Below are positions 28,708-39,988 of a stretch of DNA of 57,153 nt, in pieces. The stretch spans positions 1 through 57,153 of the forward strand of contig JANYDL010000012.1 of NCBI GenBank assembly GCA_025363635.1, given 5' to 3'. Each line of letters opens with the position of its first letter. Positions within the stretch are counted from its first letter, which is position 1. This DNA is from Actinomycetes bacterium. GTDB lineage: Bacteria; Actinomycetota; Actinomycetes; Nanopelagicales; Nanopelagicaceae. Under the pieces are notes generated by a model that saw only the letters and a list, made by a program, of their open reading frames with translations, did no database searches and was not told where the DNA came from. The translations under genes were made by a program, and so were the position numbers.

Positions 28708-29269
28708 CGCCTGGTACCCAGAGCTGATCCCCCTGCTCCTCATTGGCCGTGCGAGCAAGTACAAATAGTAAATCGGAAAGTCGGTTGAGATATTGCGCTG
28801 TAAGCGGATTTACCCCAGATCCGAATGCATGTATTGCAGCCCAGGTTCGACGTTCGGCACGACGCACGACGGTGCGGGCTACATGAAGAAGAGCCGCACC
28901 TGCGGTGCCAGATGGAAGAACAAAGGATCGCAATTGATCGAGATCTTCGTTGAACGCATCGATTTGTCCTTCCAAATAAGTTATTTGCGAGCCAAGGACT
29001 CGTAAAGGTTCGAATGAGGGTGCATCCGAAACCGGAGTGCACAAATCGGCCCCAACGTCGAAAAGATCATTCTGTACGCGTATCAAAAGAGTGACAATCT
29101 CGGGTCGGAGCGCACCCAGCGCGAGCGCAACTCCGATGGAAGAGTTCGCTTCATCGACCGTTGCGTAGGCCTCCAGTCGAGGGTCATTCTTAGATGTCCG
29201 ACTCATATCCCCAAGTGAGGTTGTACCGTCATCGCCCGTTTTCGTATAAATCCTCGTCAAGTGAACCAT
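28697..29269 (-). CDS. ATP:cob(I)alamin adenosyltransferase, PduO type
   Basis: The enzyme (190 residues) transfers the adenosyl group of ATP to cob(I)alamin, making coenzyme B12. The ATP loop [14 protein letters not shown] is at the N-terminus, [12 protein letters not shown] follows, and the C-terminal [13 protein letters not shown] helix carries the conserved Arg and Glu residues. Position next to murA matches Rv1314c-Rv1315 in M. tuberculosis. ATG 29269 has a TAGGCT box exactly six bases upstream. Confidence 0.93.
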   Translation of the reverse strand: MVHLTRIYTKTGDDGTTSLGDMSRTSKNDPRLEAYATVDEANSSIGVALALGALRPEIVTLLIRVQNDLFDVGADLCTPVSDAPSFEPLRVLGSQITYLEGQIDAFNEDLDQLRSFVLPSGTAGAALLHVARTVVRRAERRTWAAIHAFGSGVNPLTAQYLNRLSDLLFVLARTANEEQGDQLWVPGANR

Positions 29270-29275
29270 GGGTGA

Positions 29276-29281
29276 AGCCTA
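29276..29281 (-). promoter_or_regulatory. -10 box for leaderless cobalamin adenosyltransferase gene
   Basis: TAGGCT on the minus strand ends six bases before ATG 29269. Confidence 0.45.
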
Positions 29282-29378
29282 TTGGGACGGTTACGATGAG
29301 ACCACTCGCTTTGGCGGGACGATGCAACACCACCAAGTTCGTGAGGACTTGAAGGACATGAAGGAGAGGCGGGAGTCG

Positions 29379-30647
29379 ATGTCAGAGCGCTTGCGCATCA
29401 TCGGCGGAGCCCGACTTCATGGCGAAGTGCAAGTGGCTGGCGCGAAGAATTCAGTGCTCAAGTTGATGGCCGCGACGCTACTAGCACCTGGAACTTCTCG
29501 GATTAGAAACGTTCCCGACATCGCAGATGTGGCAATCATGACGGACTTACTTACTCGTTTGGGTTGCGTTGTCGAAAGCCAAAAAGGCTCTGTCACAATC
29601 GATGTGCCAGATGAACCTGGCCATCGCGCCGATTACGATTTGGTTCGCAAAATGCGGGCATCCATCAATGTGCTTGGTCCTCTCGTTGCTCGCATTGGTA
29701 AGGCTGAGGTCGCCCTTCCTGGAGGAGATGCCATCGGTTCACGGGGGCTCGATTTCCATCTCAAAGGTCTCATGTCACTTGGCGCACACGCCCACAATGA
29801 ACACGGTTACATCATTGCCAATGCGCCCGATGGTTTGCATGGCGCCGAACTATTTCTAGATTTTCCAAGCGTTGGCGCTACCGAGAACCTGCTCACAGCC
29901 GCCGTGCTCGCAAAAGGAACTACGACTATTGATAATGCCGCGCGTGAACCTGACATCGTTGATCTTTGCGAATTTCTCATAAACATGGGAGCTCGCATCG
30001 ACGGACTTGGTACATCTCTACTGACAATTCATGGCGTTGAATGTCTCCAACCTGCAGACCATCACACGCTTCCAGATCGGATTGTTGCTGGAACGTGGGC
30101 ATTTGCTGCTGCTATTACTAAGGGTGATATCACCATCAAAGGTGGCCGCGTAGAAGATTTAGAACTGCCCCTCGAAAAACTTACCTCCGCAGGTGCAATT
30201 GTCACTTCGACTGAAGATGGCTTTCGAGTCAAGATGAATTCACGTCCACACTCAATTGATGTTGCAACCCTTCCTTATCCGGGCTTTCCAACGGACCTTC
30301 AACCCATGGTCCTCGCACTCAACGCCATCGCGGATGGAACTGCGATTGTCACCGAGAATGTGTTCGAAGGCCGTTTTATGTTTGTTAATGAATTGGTACG
30401 CCTCGGCGCCGAGATCAATGTGGATGGACATCATGCGGCGATTCGAGGAGTCGAACAACTATCTGGAGCACCTGTAGCGGCCACTGATATACGTGCAGGG
30501 GCCGGGCTCGTTCTTGCGGGTCTCATCAGTGAAGGAACCACACTTGTAGAAGATTCCTTTCATATTGACCGCGGGTACCCCAATTTTGTAGAAGACCTCC
30601 GAAGACTTGGCGCCAATATTGTGCGAGAGAAGGTAGAAGATGAGTAA
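29379..30647 (+). CDS. murA: UDP-N-acetylglucosamine 1-carboxyvinyltransferase
   Basis: First committed step of peptidoglycan synthesis: adds enolpyruvate from PEP to UDP-GlcNAc. The protein (422 residues) has Lys23-Asn24 in [10 protein letters not shown] and the active-site loop PLPGG-type region [12 protein letters not shown] with Asp117 where most MurA have Cys. The Cys-to-Asp form occurs in mycobacteria and confers fosfomycin resistance. ATG 29379 matches the family N-terminus and has GGGAG three bases upstream; in-frame ATGs at 29268, 29325 and 29358 give an unconserved extension. Overlaps glpX by eight bases. Confidence 0.95.
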   Translation: MSERLRIIGGARLHGEVQVAGAKNSVLKLMAATLLAPGTSRIRNVPDIADVAIMTDLLTRLGCVVESQKGSVTIDVPDEPGHRADYDLVRKMRASINVLGPLVARIGKAEVALPGGDAIGSRGLDFHLKGLMSLGAHAHNEHGYIIANAPDGLHGAELFLDFPSVGATENLLTAAVLAKGTTTIDNAAREPDIVDLCEFLINMGARIDGLGTSLLTIHGVECLQPADHHTLPDRIVAGTWAFAAAITKGDITIKGGRVEDLELPLEKLTSAGAIVTSTEDGFRVKMNSRPHSIDVATLPYPGFPTDLQPMVLALNAIADGTAIVTENVFEGRFMFVNELVRLGAEINVDGHHAAIRGVEQLSGAPVAATDIRAGAGLVLAGLISEGTTLVEDSFHIDRGYPNFVEDLRRLGANIVREKVEDE

Positions 30648-31596
30648 AGGTGTGAGCCCCGATAGAAATTTAGCTTTAGAACTAGTGCGCGTTACTGAAA
30701 CTGCAGCGTTAGCGGGGTCTACATGGGTGGGACGAGGCGATAAGGATCATGCTGATCAACTCGCAGTAGAAGCCATGCGCAGAATGATTAACACAGTCGA
30801 TATGGATGGAATCGTCGTCATCGGTGAAGGCGAAAAAGATAGCGCCCCAATGTTGCACAACGGAGAGCGCGTGGGGAATGGTCAAGGTCCACGCTGTGAT
30901 GTAGCAGTGGACCCAATCGACGGAACCTCATTGACTGCGAATGGGGCAGCAGGTGCAATCAGCGTCATCGCTCTCGCACCCCGAGGAAGCATGTATGACC
31001 CTTCTGCAGTTTTCTATATGAACAAATTAGTTACCGGTCCCGAGGCCGCCGATGTCATCGACATTACTATTCCTCCAGCCGAAAATGTTCGACGCGTAGC
31101 TAAAGCCAAAAGAATCTCAGTCAATGACGTGACTGTCGTTGTCCTCAATCGACCTCGTCACGATGGACTTCTGAAGGAATTGCGTGAAGCCGGCGCGCGC
31201 ATCCGGCTCATACAAGACGGAGATGTAGCTGCGGCGATCGAAACCGCACGTGCTGGCACAGGCATCGATATTTTGATGGGAATCGGGGGAACTCCTGAAG
31301 GTGTCATCACAGCAGCAGCCATGATCTGCCTGGGCGGAGTAATTCAGGGCCAGCTTCACCCACGAAGCGAAGAAGAAAGAGAAAAGGCAGAGAGCGCTGG
31401 CCACGATCTTTCTCAAATATTCTCAAATCGCGATCTCATAGATTCAGATGACGTTTTTCTCTCTGCCACTGGAATTACAGATGGAGAACTTCTACGTGGG
31501 ATTAGACATACTTCTTTCGGCGCCACTAGCCACTCAATCGTAATGAGGGGGCAGAGTCATACCGTACGAATTATTGAAACCGAACACAACCTTTAG
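30640..31596 (+). CDS. glpX: Fructose-1,6-bisphosphatase, class II
   Basis: Hydrolyses fructose-1,6-bisphosphate to fructose-6-phosphate in gluconeogenesis. In 318 residues the class II metal and phosphate motifs are clear: [43 protein letters not shown] and [14 protein letters not shown]. The start lies inside the end of murA (ATGAGTAA), so translation is probably coupled. It would supply hexose phosphate for wall and glucan synthesis. Confidence 0.96.
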   Translation: MSKGVSPDRNLALELVRVTETAALAGSTWVGRGDKDHADQLAVEAMRRMINTVDMDGIVVIGEGEKDSAPMLHNGERVGNGQGPRCDVAVDPIDGTSLTANGAAGAISVIALAPRGSMYDPSAVFYMNKLVTGPEAADVIDITIPPAENVRRVAKAKRISVNDVTVVVLNRPRHDGLLKELREAGARIRLIQDGDVAAAIETARAGTGIDILMGIGGTPEGVITAAAMICLGGVIQGQLHPRSEEEREKAESAGHDLSQIFSNRDLIDSDDVFLSATGITDGELLRGIRHTSFGATSHSIVMRGQSHTVRIIETEHNL

Positions 31597-31792
31597 AAGT
31601 TCAAGGCTGCAGTAGAAAAAACCAATCTTTGGAGAATTAGTGCAGATGGATTTATCGCTCTTTGACTATGCCCGCTGATATACGAGCAATAAGATACACA
31701 AATGGCACTATGCAGGATGGGATACTTATGCGTCTCTCATTGACCAAATTTCTTAATCTGCGCAGGCTGTTAGTCAAGAATTTACTTTCCCG

Positions 31793-32161
31793 ATGTTAGT
31801 TGCTATTCATTCTATTTTCGCAGTTTCTTCACTCATAATAATTGTTATTGCAACAATCGAAGGTGGTAATCGATTCATTCGTGCCACGCCATGGAACAAC
31901 AGTTCTTTACGCACTCTTGTAGCCACAGTCGTTGCGTTATCCGTTACCGCTCTGGCGGGAATTGCTTTGGTGATTTCAGGAAAGCATCCAAAAGAGTGGC
32001 TTCACTTGCTCTACGTTGCCCTTGCGATCGGGTTAATTCCATTCTCCGATAACGCAGCAATACCTCTAACGAGCAATCGGAAGAAAGGGTTATATAGGTT
32101 GGCTGGCGGTTTAACATGTCTGTTAGTACTTACCCGACTTTATGTCACAGGTCATCGCTGA
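31793..32161 (+). CDS. Small four-helix membrane protein, unknown function
   Basis: The 122 residues form four hydrophobic segments (about 2-24, 43-63, 71-85 and 100-115) with short polar loops (ATPWNNSSLR, SGKHPKEWLH). No conserved domain is recognised. ATG 31793 is the first start after an in-frame TAA; there is no Shine-Dalgarno sequence. The stop shares a base with the next ATG (TGATG), so it is paired with the DUF3817 gene. The 196 bases before it hold no gene I can support. Confidence 0.6.
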   Translation: MLVAIHSIFAVSSLIIIVIATIEGGNRFIRATPWNNSSLRTLVATVVALSVTALAGIALVISGKHPKEWLHLLYVALAIGLIPFSDNAAIPLTSNRKKGLYRLAGGLTCLLVLTRLYVTGHR

Positions 32162-32490
32162 TGAAGCGGAACGCCGTGATAGCAATACTCCGGCTATTTC
32201 AATTTATTGCTTTTGCAGAAGGCGGTCTACTTCCATCTATCTTGCTCGTCGCAATCTTCAATTGGGTAACCGGCCGAGGCCATTTGCTCGTAGCAATAAT
32301 TGGTGCGACCCATGGCACCGTTTTTACAATTTACCTGTTATTGGTGCCAATTGTTGCGCGGTTACTTCACTGGCCAGCCAAAACTATTTCGATTGCGTTT
32401 TCTGTTGCCTTCGTTCCGTTTGCAACATGGGGTTTCGAGAGGCGCATTCGACCGGAAATCTTTGGAAAGCTCAATAATTCCGAAGATTAG
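32161..32490 (+). CDS. DUF3817 family membrane protein
   Basis: The 109 residues carry three hydrophobic segments and the DUF3817 pattern: LRLFQFIAFAEGG at the N-terminus, IGATHGTVFTIYLL in the middle and FVPFATWGFERRI near the end. Homologues are small membrane proteins common in Actinobacteria; the function is unknown. It starts in the TGATG overlap with the preceding gene, and its TAG overlaps the atpC stop on the other strand (32487-32490). Confidence 0.75.
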   Translation: MKRNAVIAILRLFQFIAFAEGGLLPSILLVAIFNWVTGRGHLLVAIIGATHGTVFTIYLLLVPIVARLLHWPAKTISIAFSVAFVPFATWGFERRIRPEIFGKLNNSED

Positions 32491-32738
32491 TTTGCGCTCT
32501 CCGTAAGGATGGATACCCGATCGTTGGAAACCGAAAGAAATCCGCCGCGAACATTGAATTCGACGCTTTCGCCCCCAGTGACTTTAATATTCACTTTACC
32601 ATCGACTAGTACACCAAAGATGGGCGCATGTCCTGTGAGAATTCCTAGGTCTCCTTCAACCGTGCGAGCGGAGATCATTATGGCTTCACCCGACCATAGT
32701 CGCTCAACTGGTGATACTAGTTCGACGTGCAGAGTCAT
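32487..32738 (-). CDS. atpC: ATP synthase epsilon subunit, short form
   Basis: Central-stalk subunit coupling F1 to the c-ring. Only 83 residues are present, covering the N-terminal beta-sandwich (LHVELVSPVERLWSG, GDLGILTGHAPIFGVL, FNVRGGFLSVSNDRVSIL). The C-terminal two-helix domain, which inhibits ATP hydrolysis in E. coli and Bacillus enzymes and makes most epsilons 120-140 residues, is absent. The frame ends cleanly at the convergent DUF3817 gene. Last gene of the ATP synthase operon, 13 bases after atpD. Confidence 0.92.
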   Translation of the reverse strand: MTLHVELVSPVERLWSGEAIMISARTVEGDLGILTGHAPIFGVLVDGKVNIKVTGGESVEFNVRGGFLSVSNDRVSILTESAN

Positions 32739-32751
32739 CTTTTACTGACCT

Positions 32752-35087
<2,336 letters not shown>

Positions 35088-35090
35088 TTT

Positions 35091-36731
35091 TTACTTCTTC
35101 ACCGGCGCCTGAACATACTTAGTGACTTGCTCATTCATTTCAGAATCAAGCGGATCCTCAGGAGTCTCATATAAGGCTTGAGCAGCGGAGGAAACAAATC
35201 GAGTCTTAAAAGTAGCAACTGCTTCTTCCATCGAAGCCACAGTGTCATCCTTGAGTTCTTTGGTCTCGGAGATAACGTCAAAGATCGCTTTACGCTCGCG
35301 TCCTATGAACTCGAGAAGTTCTGTTTCAAATCGACGAATGTCCGCGACCGCAATGTCATCAAGTTTTCCCGTTGTTCCTGCCCAGATAGAAACAATCTGC
35401 TTCTCGAGTGAGTAAGGCGAATATTGACCCTGCTTAAGAAGTTCAACCATGCGAGCGCCGCGTTCAAGTTGTTGTTTTGAAGCAGCATCTAAGTCAGAGC
35501 CAAATGCTGCGAAGGCTTCCAACTCACGGAATTGTGCAAGGTCAAGTCGAAGGCGACCAGCAATTTTCTTCATTGCCTTAGTCTGCGCAGAACCACCAAC
35601 GCGCGACACAGATACACCGACGTTAATTGCTGGACGAACGCCTGCGTTGAAAAGGTCAGTCTCAAGGAAGCACTGTCCATCGGTAATAGAAATAACGTTT
35701 GTCGGAATAAATGCGGACACGTCATTTCCCTTCGTCTCGATGATTGGCAGTCCCGTCATGGAACCGCCACCGAGTTCATCAGAAAGTTTTGCGCATCGTT
35801 CGAGTAAGCGGGAGTGTAAGTAGAAGACGTCTCCCGGATAAGCCTCGCGACCTGGTGGGCGTCGCAACAAAAGTGAGACGGAACGATATGCCTCAGCTTG
35901 TTTGGAGAGGTCATCAAAAACAATCAGAACATGCTGACCTGCATACATCCAATGCTGACCGATCGAAGAACCAGTGTATGGCGCTAGATATTTAAAGCCT
36001 GCAGGGTCTGATGCGGGTGAAGCGACGATTGTTGTGTATTCCATGGCGCCAGATTCTTCAAGTGATGCCTTAACTGATGCAATTGTCGAACCCTTTTGAC
36101 CAATGGCAACGTAAATACATTTAACTTGCTTCTTTGGGTCCCCTGATTTCCAGTTCTCCAACTGGTTGATTATCGTGTCAATCGCAACCGCAGTCTTGCC
36201 AGTTTGGCGATCTCCAATAATCAACTGACGTTGTCCACGACCGATAGCGGTCATAGCGTCAATTGCTTTAATACCTGTGGCAAGTGGCTCTTTTACAGGC
36301 TGACGTTGAACAACAGAGGGGGCCTGGAGTTCCAAGATACGTCGCGCATCCGCTTTGATCTCGCCCTTGCCATCAATTGGTCGTCCCAATGGATCAATTA
36401 CGCGACCAAGAAAAGCATCACCAACTGGTACAGAGAGAATTTCACCAGTGCGACGCACCGATGTGCCTTCTTCAATTCCTTCGTAACCTCCGAGAATCAC
36501 AACGCCAATCTCGCGAACATCAAGGTTCAGAGCAAGCCCCAATGTGCCGTTCTCGAATTGCAATAGTTCGTTCGCCATAGTCGAAGGCAGTCCTTCAACC
36601 CGAGCGATTCCGTCACCAGCTTGCGTAACGGTACCGACTTCATCTCTGGCTGCGACACCAGGATCGTACGACTTTACAAAATTCGCAAGGGCATCACGAA
36701 TCTCTTCGGGTCGGATCTGTAACTCGGCCAT
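35091..36731 (-). CDS. atpA: ATP synthase alpha subunit
   Basis: Non-catalytic nucleotide-binding subunit of F1, 546 residues. Walker A is [15 protein letters not shown], the Walker B region is [16 protein letters not shown], and the [21 protein letters not shown] signature follows with the conserved Arg nearby in [13 protein letters not shown]. The C-terminus has an extra segment of about 30 residues, as in actinobacterial enzymes. AAGGGAGAT precedes ATG 36731. Confidence 0.98.
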   Translation of the reverse strand: MAELQIRPEEIRDALANFVKSYDPGVAARDEVGTVTQAGDGIARVEGLPSTMANELLQFENGTLGLALNLDVREIGVVILGGYEGIEEGTSVRRTGEILSVPVGDAFLGRVIDPLGRPIDGKGEIKADARRILELQAPSVVQRQPVKEPLATGIKAIDAMTAIGRGQRQLIIGDRQTGKTAVAIDTIINQLENWKSGDPKKQVKCIYVAIGQKGSTIASVKASLEESGAMEYTTIVASPASDPAGFKYLAPYTGSSIGQHWMYAGQHVLIVFDDLSKQAEAYRSVSLLLRRPPGREAYPGDVFYLHSRLLERCAKLSDELGGGSMTGLPIIETKGNDVSAFIPTNVISITDGQCFLETDLFNAGVRPAINVGVSVSRVGGSAQTKAMKKIAGRLRLDLAQFRELEAFAAFGSDLDAASKQQLERGARMVELLKQGQYSPYSLEKQIVSIWAGTTGKLDDIAVADIRRFETELLEFIGRERKAIFDVISETKELKDDTVASMEEAVATFKTRFVSSAAQALYETPEDPLDSEMNEQVTKYVQAPVKK

Positions 36732-36758
36732 CTGTATCTCCCTTAGTTATCTCTTAAT

Positions 36759-37592
36759 TTAATTCTTCTGGCCAGCGAGAATTCGCCCAGCCCCTGCCAA
36801 ACGACGGCTTATTGTTCCGTCGACTAATTCCTCGGCAAATTTCACAGAGACGCCGCCAATGACCGACGGATCAATTTCAATATTTACACTTACGGGTTGT
36901 CCAACTTGCTTCGTGAGAGCGCCTCTCAAACGTTCGCGTTGGGCCGGTGAAATCTCAGCCGCTACTCGTACATGAGCAATCACTCGATCACGGCGAGCGG
37001 CCAGAGCAAAAAGATAATCATGAAAAGCGCCTTCGATGCTACGACCTCGTAAGTGAGTCACTAAATGACTAACCAATCGCGAGGTTGAAAGACTGGCAGA
37101 ACTCAAGAGTTCTTGGGTGAGGGAAATCTTCGCTTGGTCAGCACCTAAAGTATTGAGTGCTTTGCGAAGTTCAAATGAGTCGGAAATTGACTGAGACATT
37201 GTAAATAGTTCATTTTCGACACGATCTAGTTGGTTGGCAATATTCGCTGATGAGGCCTCTGCCTCAATTGCTAATTGCTCAACAACGGGAACCAGGTCTC
37301 CTGATGAAGACCAACGCAATGTACTCATTGTTGTCATCAATCCAAGAGCGGGTGCTCCCAAGACTTTGCCAAAGATTTCTTTCACTAAAACATTCTTTGA
37401 CTCGGAATCTCGTGAAGGGTCTGTGAGTGCTCGGCGCAGAGAAATATTTCCCGCAAGAATGTCAGTTGCAAAAAAGAGTTCTGAAGAAAGCGACGAGGCG
37501 GTCTCCGAGCTAGCGCCCTTGACGGCGCTATCCAGAGCAGCACGAACCGTCACAAGTGAGGCTCTACTGCTTCCGCCCAAATGCACTCTCAT
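36759..37592 (-). CDS. atpH: ATP synthase delta subunit
   Basis: Peripheral-stalk subunit binding the top of F1. At 277 residues it is longer than the 175-180 of most bacteria, the actinobacterial type with an extended N-terminal part; the C-terminal end keeps the family signature VNIEIDPSVIGGVSVKFAEELVDGTI. In mycobacteria this subunit is fused to a b-like chain; here it is separate. Confidence 0.93.
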   Translation of the reverse strand: MRVHLGGSSRASLVTVRAALDSAVKGASSETASSLSSELFFATDILAGNISLRRALTDPSRDSESKNVLVKEIFGKVLGAPALGLMTTMSTLRWSSSGDLVPVVEQLAIEAEASSANIANQLDRVENELFTMSQSISDSFELRKALNTLGADQAKISLTQELLSSASLSTSRLVSHLVTHLRGRSIEGAFHDYLFALAARRDRVIAHVRVAAEISPAQRERLRGALTKQVGQPVSVNIEIDPSVIGGVSVKFAEELVDGTISRRLAGAGRILAGQKN

Positions 37593-37601
37593 TCCCCTTC
37601 C

Positions 37602-38132
37602 TTACTTAGATGATTCGAGATCGTCGAGAAAACGGTCAACGATGCGGGATTGACGGGCCTGGTCATCTAGGGCCTCTCCCACAATCTTGGAGGCCAGTTC
37701 AACAGCGATAGCACCTACTTCATTTCGAAGGGAGGTAATTGCTTGTTGGCGCTCCGCTTCAATCGAAGCATGAGCAGAAGCAGTGATTCTTGCTGCTTCT
37801 TCTTGTGCCTTTGCTCGTAACTCTTCAACTATCGCAACACCCTGCGAGCGCGCTTCCTCTCGCATTGTTTGCGATTCTTCCCGAGCTTTTAAAAGTTGCT
37901 CTGTGTACTGCGCAAGTGCGCGTTGAGCCTCGGCCTGTGCTTTTTCTGCTCGTTCGATTCCGCCTTGGATTGCCTCTGTACGCGCCGCAAATCCCTTTTC
38001 GAACATTGGAACAACTGCGCGGCGCAATACCAAAAAGAGAAGCGTGAACGCGATGGCTCCGACGATCAATTCCGCCGTATGCGGGATCAACGGATTGGCG
38101 TTCTCGGCTGCAAGGTTAATTGTGCGAATCAC
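37602..38132 (-). CDS. atpF: ATP synthase b subunit
   Basis: Peripheral stalk. One N-terminal membrane helix (ELIVGAIAFTLLFLVLRRAV), then a long charged helix with many Ala, Glu, Arg and Gln (about residues 50-170) forming the dimeric stalk. Length 176 is typical. The only b gene in the operon, so the stalk is probably a homodimer. Confidence 0.95.
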   Translation of the reverse strand: MIRTINLAAENANPLIPHTAELIVGAIAFTLLFLVLRRAVVPMFEKGFAARTEAIQGGIERAEKAQAEAQRALAQYTEQLLKAREESQTMREEARSQGVAIVEELRAKAQEEAARITASAHASIEAERQQAITSLRNEVGAIAVELASKIVGEALDDQARQSRIVDRFLDDLESSK

Positions 38133-38169
38133 TCTTGTGCTCCTGTCTGATTTTTCTTAAATGGCAGAA

Positions 38170-38373
38170 CTAGAGAACAAATGCGAGAACGAGACCGAAG
38201 AGCGCAAGTGCTTCAGCAAGTGCGAATCCAAGGAACGCAATTGGCTGGAGAACGCTACGTGCTTCAGGCTGACGTGCGACGCCACTGATGTATGCAGCGA
38301 AGATCATTCCGGTAGCAATCGCGGGTCCGATTGCAGAGAGGCCATAACCGACCAGGTTGAGTGTGCCTTTCAT
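38170..38373 (-). CDS. atpE: ATP synthase c subunit
   Basis: Proton-carrying ring subunit, 67 residues, two membrane helices joined by the polar loop ARQPEAR. The ion-binding carboxylate is Glu54 in [12 protein letters not shown]. The helix-1 Gln and the Thr/Ser partners typical of Na+ rings are not evident, so proton coupling is likely. Confidence 0.97.
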   Translation of the reverse strand: MKGTLNLVGYGLSAIGPAIATGMIFAAYISGVARQPEARSVLQPIAFLGFALAEALALFGLVLAFVL

Positions 38374-38426
38374 TTTCTTACCTTTCTAGCAAGTGATCAA
38401 GCGGAGTGCTTGATATGAGTTTGTCT

Positions 38427-39215
38427 TTAGTGCTCGTCGGCAAGAGCGCCAGCGATGTAGAGAGCTGTTAGCAAGGTAAATATGTACGCCTGCAAACATT
38501 GGACCATGAATTCGAAGAATGTCAGCCCGATGCCAAAAGCAAAGGCAAATGGGCTAATTAACTTCAAACCAATAACACCTTTAAGCAGATGATCGCCACC
38601 CAGGATGAAAACGAGCAGGAGCAAGTGCCCCGCAAACATATTGGCAAAAAGACGAAGCGAGAGAGTCAAAGGCCTAACGATAAAGAAGGTCGCCAATTCC
38701 AGCGGCGTCAGCAAAATGTATGCGGCCTTTGGCACACCTGGCATAAACATGATGTCTTTCAGGTACTTGCCAATGCCTTGTTTACGAATACCGACGTAGT
38801 GAAAAACGATAAAAGTGAAGATCGCTAATACGTAAGGGAAGCTCACGTGTGACATCGCTGGAAATTGCAGAAGTGGAACAATTCCAAAAATGTTGTTAGT
38901 CAGCACAAAGGTAAACAACGTAAACAGGTATGGCACAAAGCGCATGAATTCATGACCAATGTTGTCGCGCGCAACATCGTTACGAACAAATTCATAAATC
39001 TTTTCTCCAGCAAATTGGAGTCGCGAAGGCACAATTGCCGCTTTTCGTGAAGCCATAATGAAGAAAATAGAGACAACGATTACAGAAAGAAAAACTAAGA
39101 GAACTGGCTTGGTCGTATATGGGTTATTGCTAAAAACAGGTGGGAGATTGAAGTCGTTGGTGCTTGGCGGGACAAAGCCGGCGCCTTCCATCCTCAACAA
39201 GTGCAACGAGCGCAC
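38427..39215 (-). CDS. atpB: ATP synthase a subunit
   Basis: Proton-channel subunit of Fo, 262 residues with five to six membrane helices. The essential Arg is in RPLTLSLRLFANMFAGHLLL, and helix 5 carries the usual ending with AYIFTLLTALYIAGAL. ATG 39215 is used; ATG 39191 (MEGAG) is an alternative, although the GAGG before it is too close to serve as a ribosome site. Confidence 0.95.
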   Translation of the reverse strand: MRSLHLLRMEGAGFVPPSTNDFNLPPVFSNNPYTTKPVLLVFLSVIVVSIFFIMASRKAAIVPSRLQFAGEKIYEFVRNDVARDNIGHEFMRFVPYLFTLFTFVLTNNIFGIVPLLQFPAMSHVSFPYVLAIFTFIVFHYVGIRKQGIGKYLKDIMFMPGVPKAAYILLTPLELATFFIVRPLTLSLRLFANMFAGHLLLLVFILGGDHLLKGVIGLKLISPFAFAFGIGLTFFEFMVQCLQAYIFTLLTALYIAGALADEH

Positions 39216-39305
39216 GCAGACTCCTCATATTTCTCGTCAATAGCGGCCAACCCTGTTGTAGCGTGCCAACCTTATTGGGAAAGCCCCGAACCTGTGAAAT
39301 CGGGA

Positions 39306-39494
39306 TTATTCACGGCCGAATCGAAGCCAGACCAAGTAAATTGCAGCCCCAGCCCCTAGGACTAAGCCACCTAATAGAAAAAAATGGGTCTTAAGCCAGT
39401 GGTCCATCAACCAGCCAGCGCCACCCCAAAAAAGCAATCCAGATAATAGGTATCCAAATATTGACCAGGCAGCACCTTCATCCTTTACTGCCAT
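39306..39494 (-). CDS. AtpZ/AtpI-like small membrane protein
   Basis: The 62 residues form two membrane helices joined by LMDHWLKTHF; the pattern (GWLMD, then GLVLGAGAAIYLVW) fits AtpZ-like proteins that often precede atpB and are thought to help c-ring assembly or ion loading. The position between the atpI-like gene and atpB supports this. Confidence 0.75.
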   Translation of the reverse strand: MAVKDEGAAWSIFGYLLSGLLFWGGAGWLMDHWLKTHFFLLGGLVLGAGAAIYLVWLRFGRE

Positions 39495-39505
39495 GAGATT
39501 CTCCC

Positions 39506-39988
39506 TTACCGCTTCCCGTTTTCATTATTGAATTCCCCATGAGAATCACTGGTGCTATCACTGGATAAATTCGCGCTGAATGGCAATGGTAGATGTAACT
39601 GAAGTTTAAGGAAACTACGAATCTCCCCGCCAAGCCAAGCCAGAGTGAGCGCAAGGGCCACGACCCCAAAACTCGTCCGATCGATGCTCTCGCGCGAGGT
39701 GTAGTTGGTTATCAACCAGAGGCCCAGCCCAAGAAGGGCAATTTTCGCGAAATAAGAAAAGATCGCCAAGGCAAAGGTGGTGAGGGGGTCCAAATTTCGG
39801 GAGATAGATGAAACCACTAAGTGAACAGTGAAATACATCACGACAACAATCTGGGCGAGCAGGGCTGCCAGCAGTCCCGCTTTCCCGCGGGTAACGGTCG
39901 CCGCGATGATTCCAAGAAGACCAACAACCAAGGAGGGCAGGAGTGCGCCGCGTATCAAATTCTGCTCGGGGGTGCGATTCTGACTCAC
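39506..39988 (-). CDS. AtpI-like ATP synthase accessory membrane protein
   Basis: The 160 residues have four membrane helices (starting about 15, 38, 71 and 100) and a polar Ser-rich tail. Position directly before the Fo genes and after wecA equals that of Rv1303 (atpI-like) in M. tuberculosis. GTG 39988 overlaps the wecA stop as GTGA, giving coupled translation; the longer frame to 40126 runs into wecA and is rejected. Confidence 0.72.
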   Translation of the reverse strand: MSQNRTPEQNLIRGALLPSLVVGLLGIIAATVTRGKAGLLAALLAQIVVVMYFTVHLVVSSISRNLDPLTTFALAIFSYFAKIALLGLGLWLITNYTSRESIDRTSFGVVALALTLAWLGGEIRSFLKLQLHLPLPFSANLSSDSTSDSHGEFNNENGKR

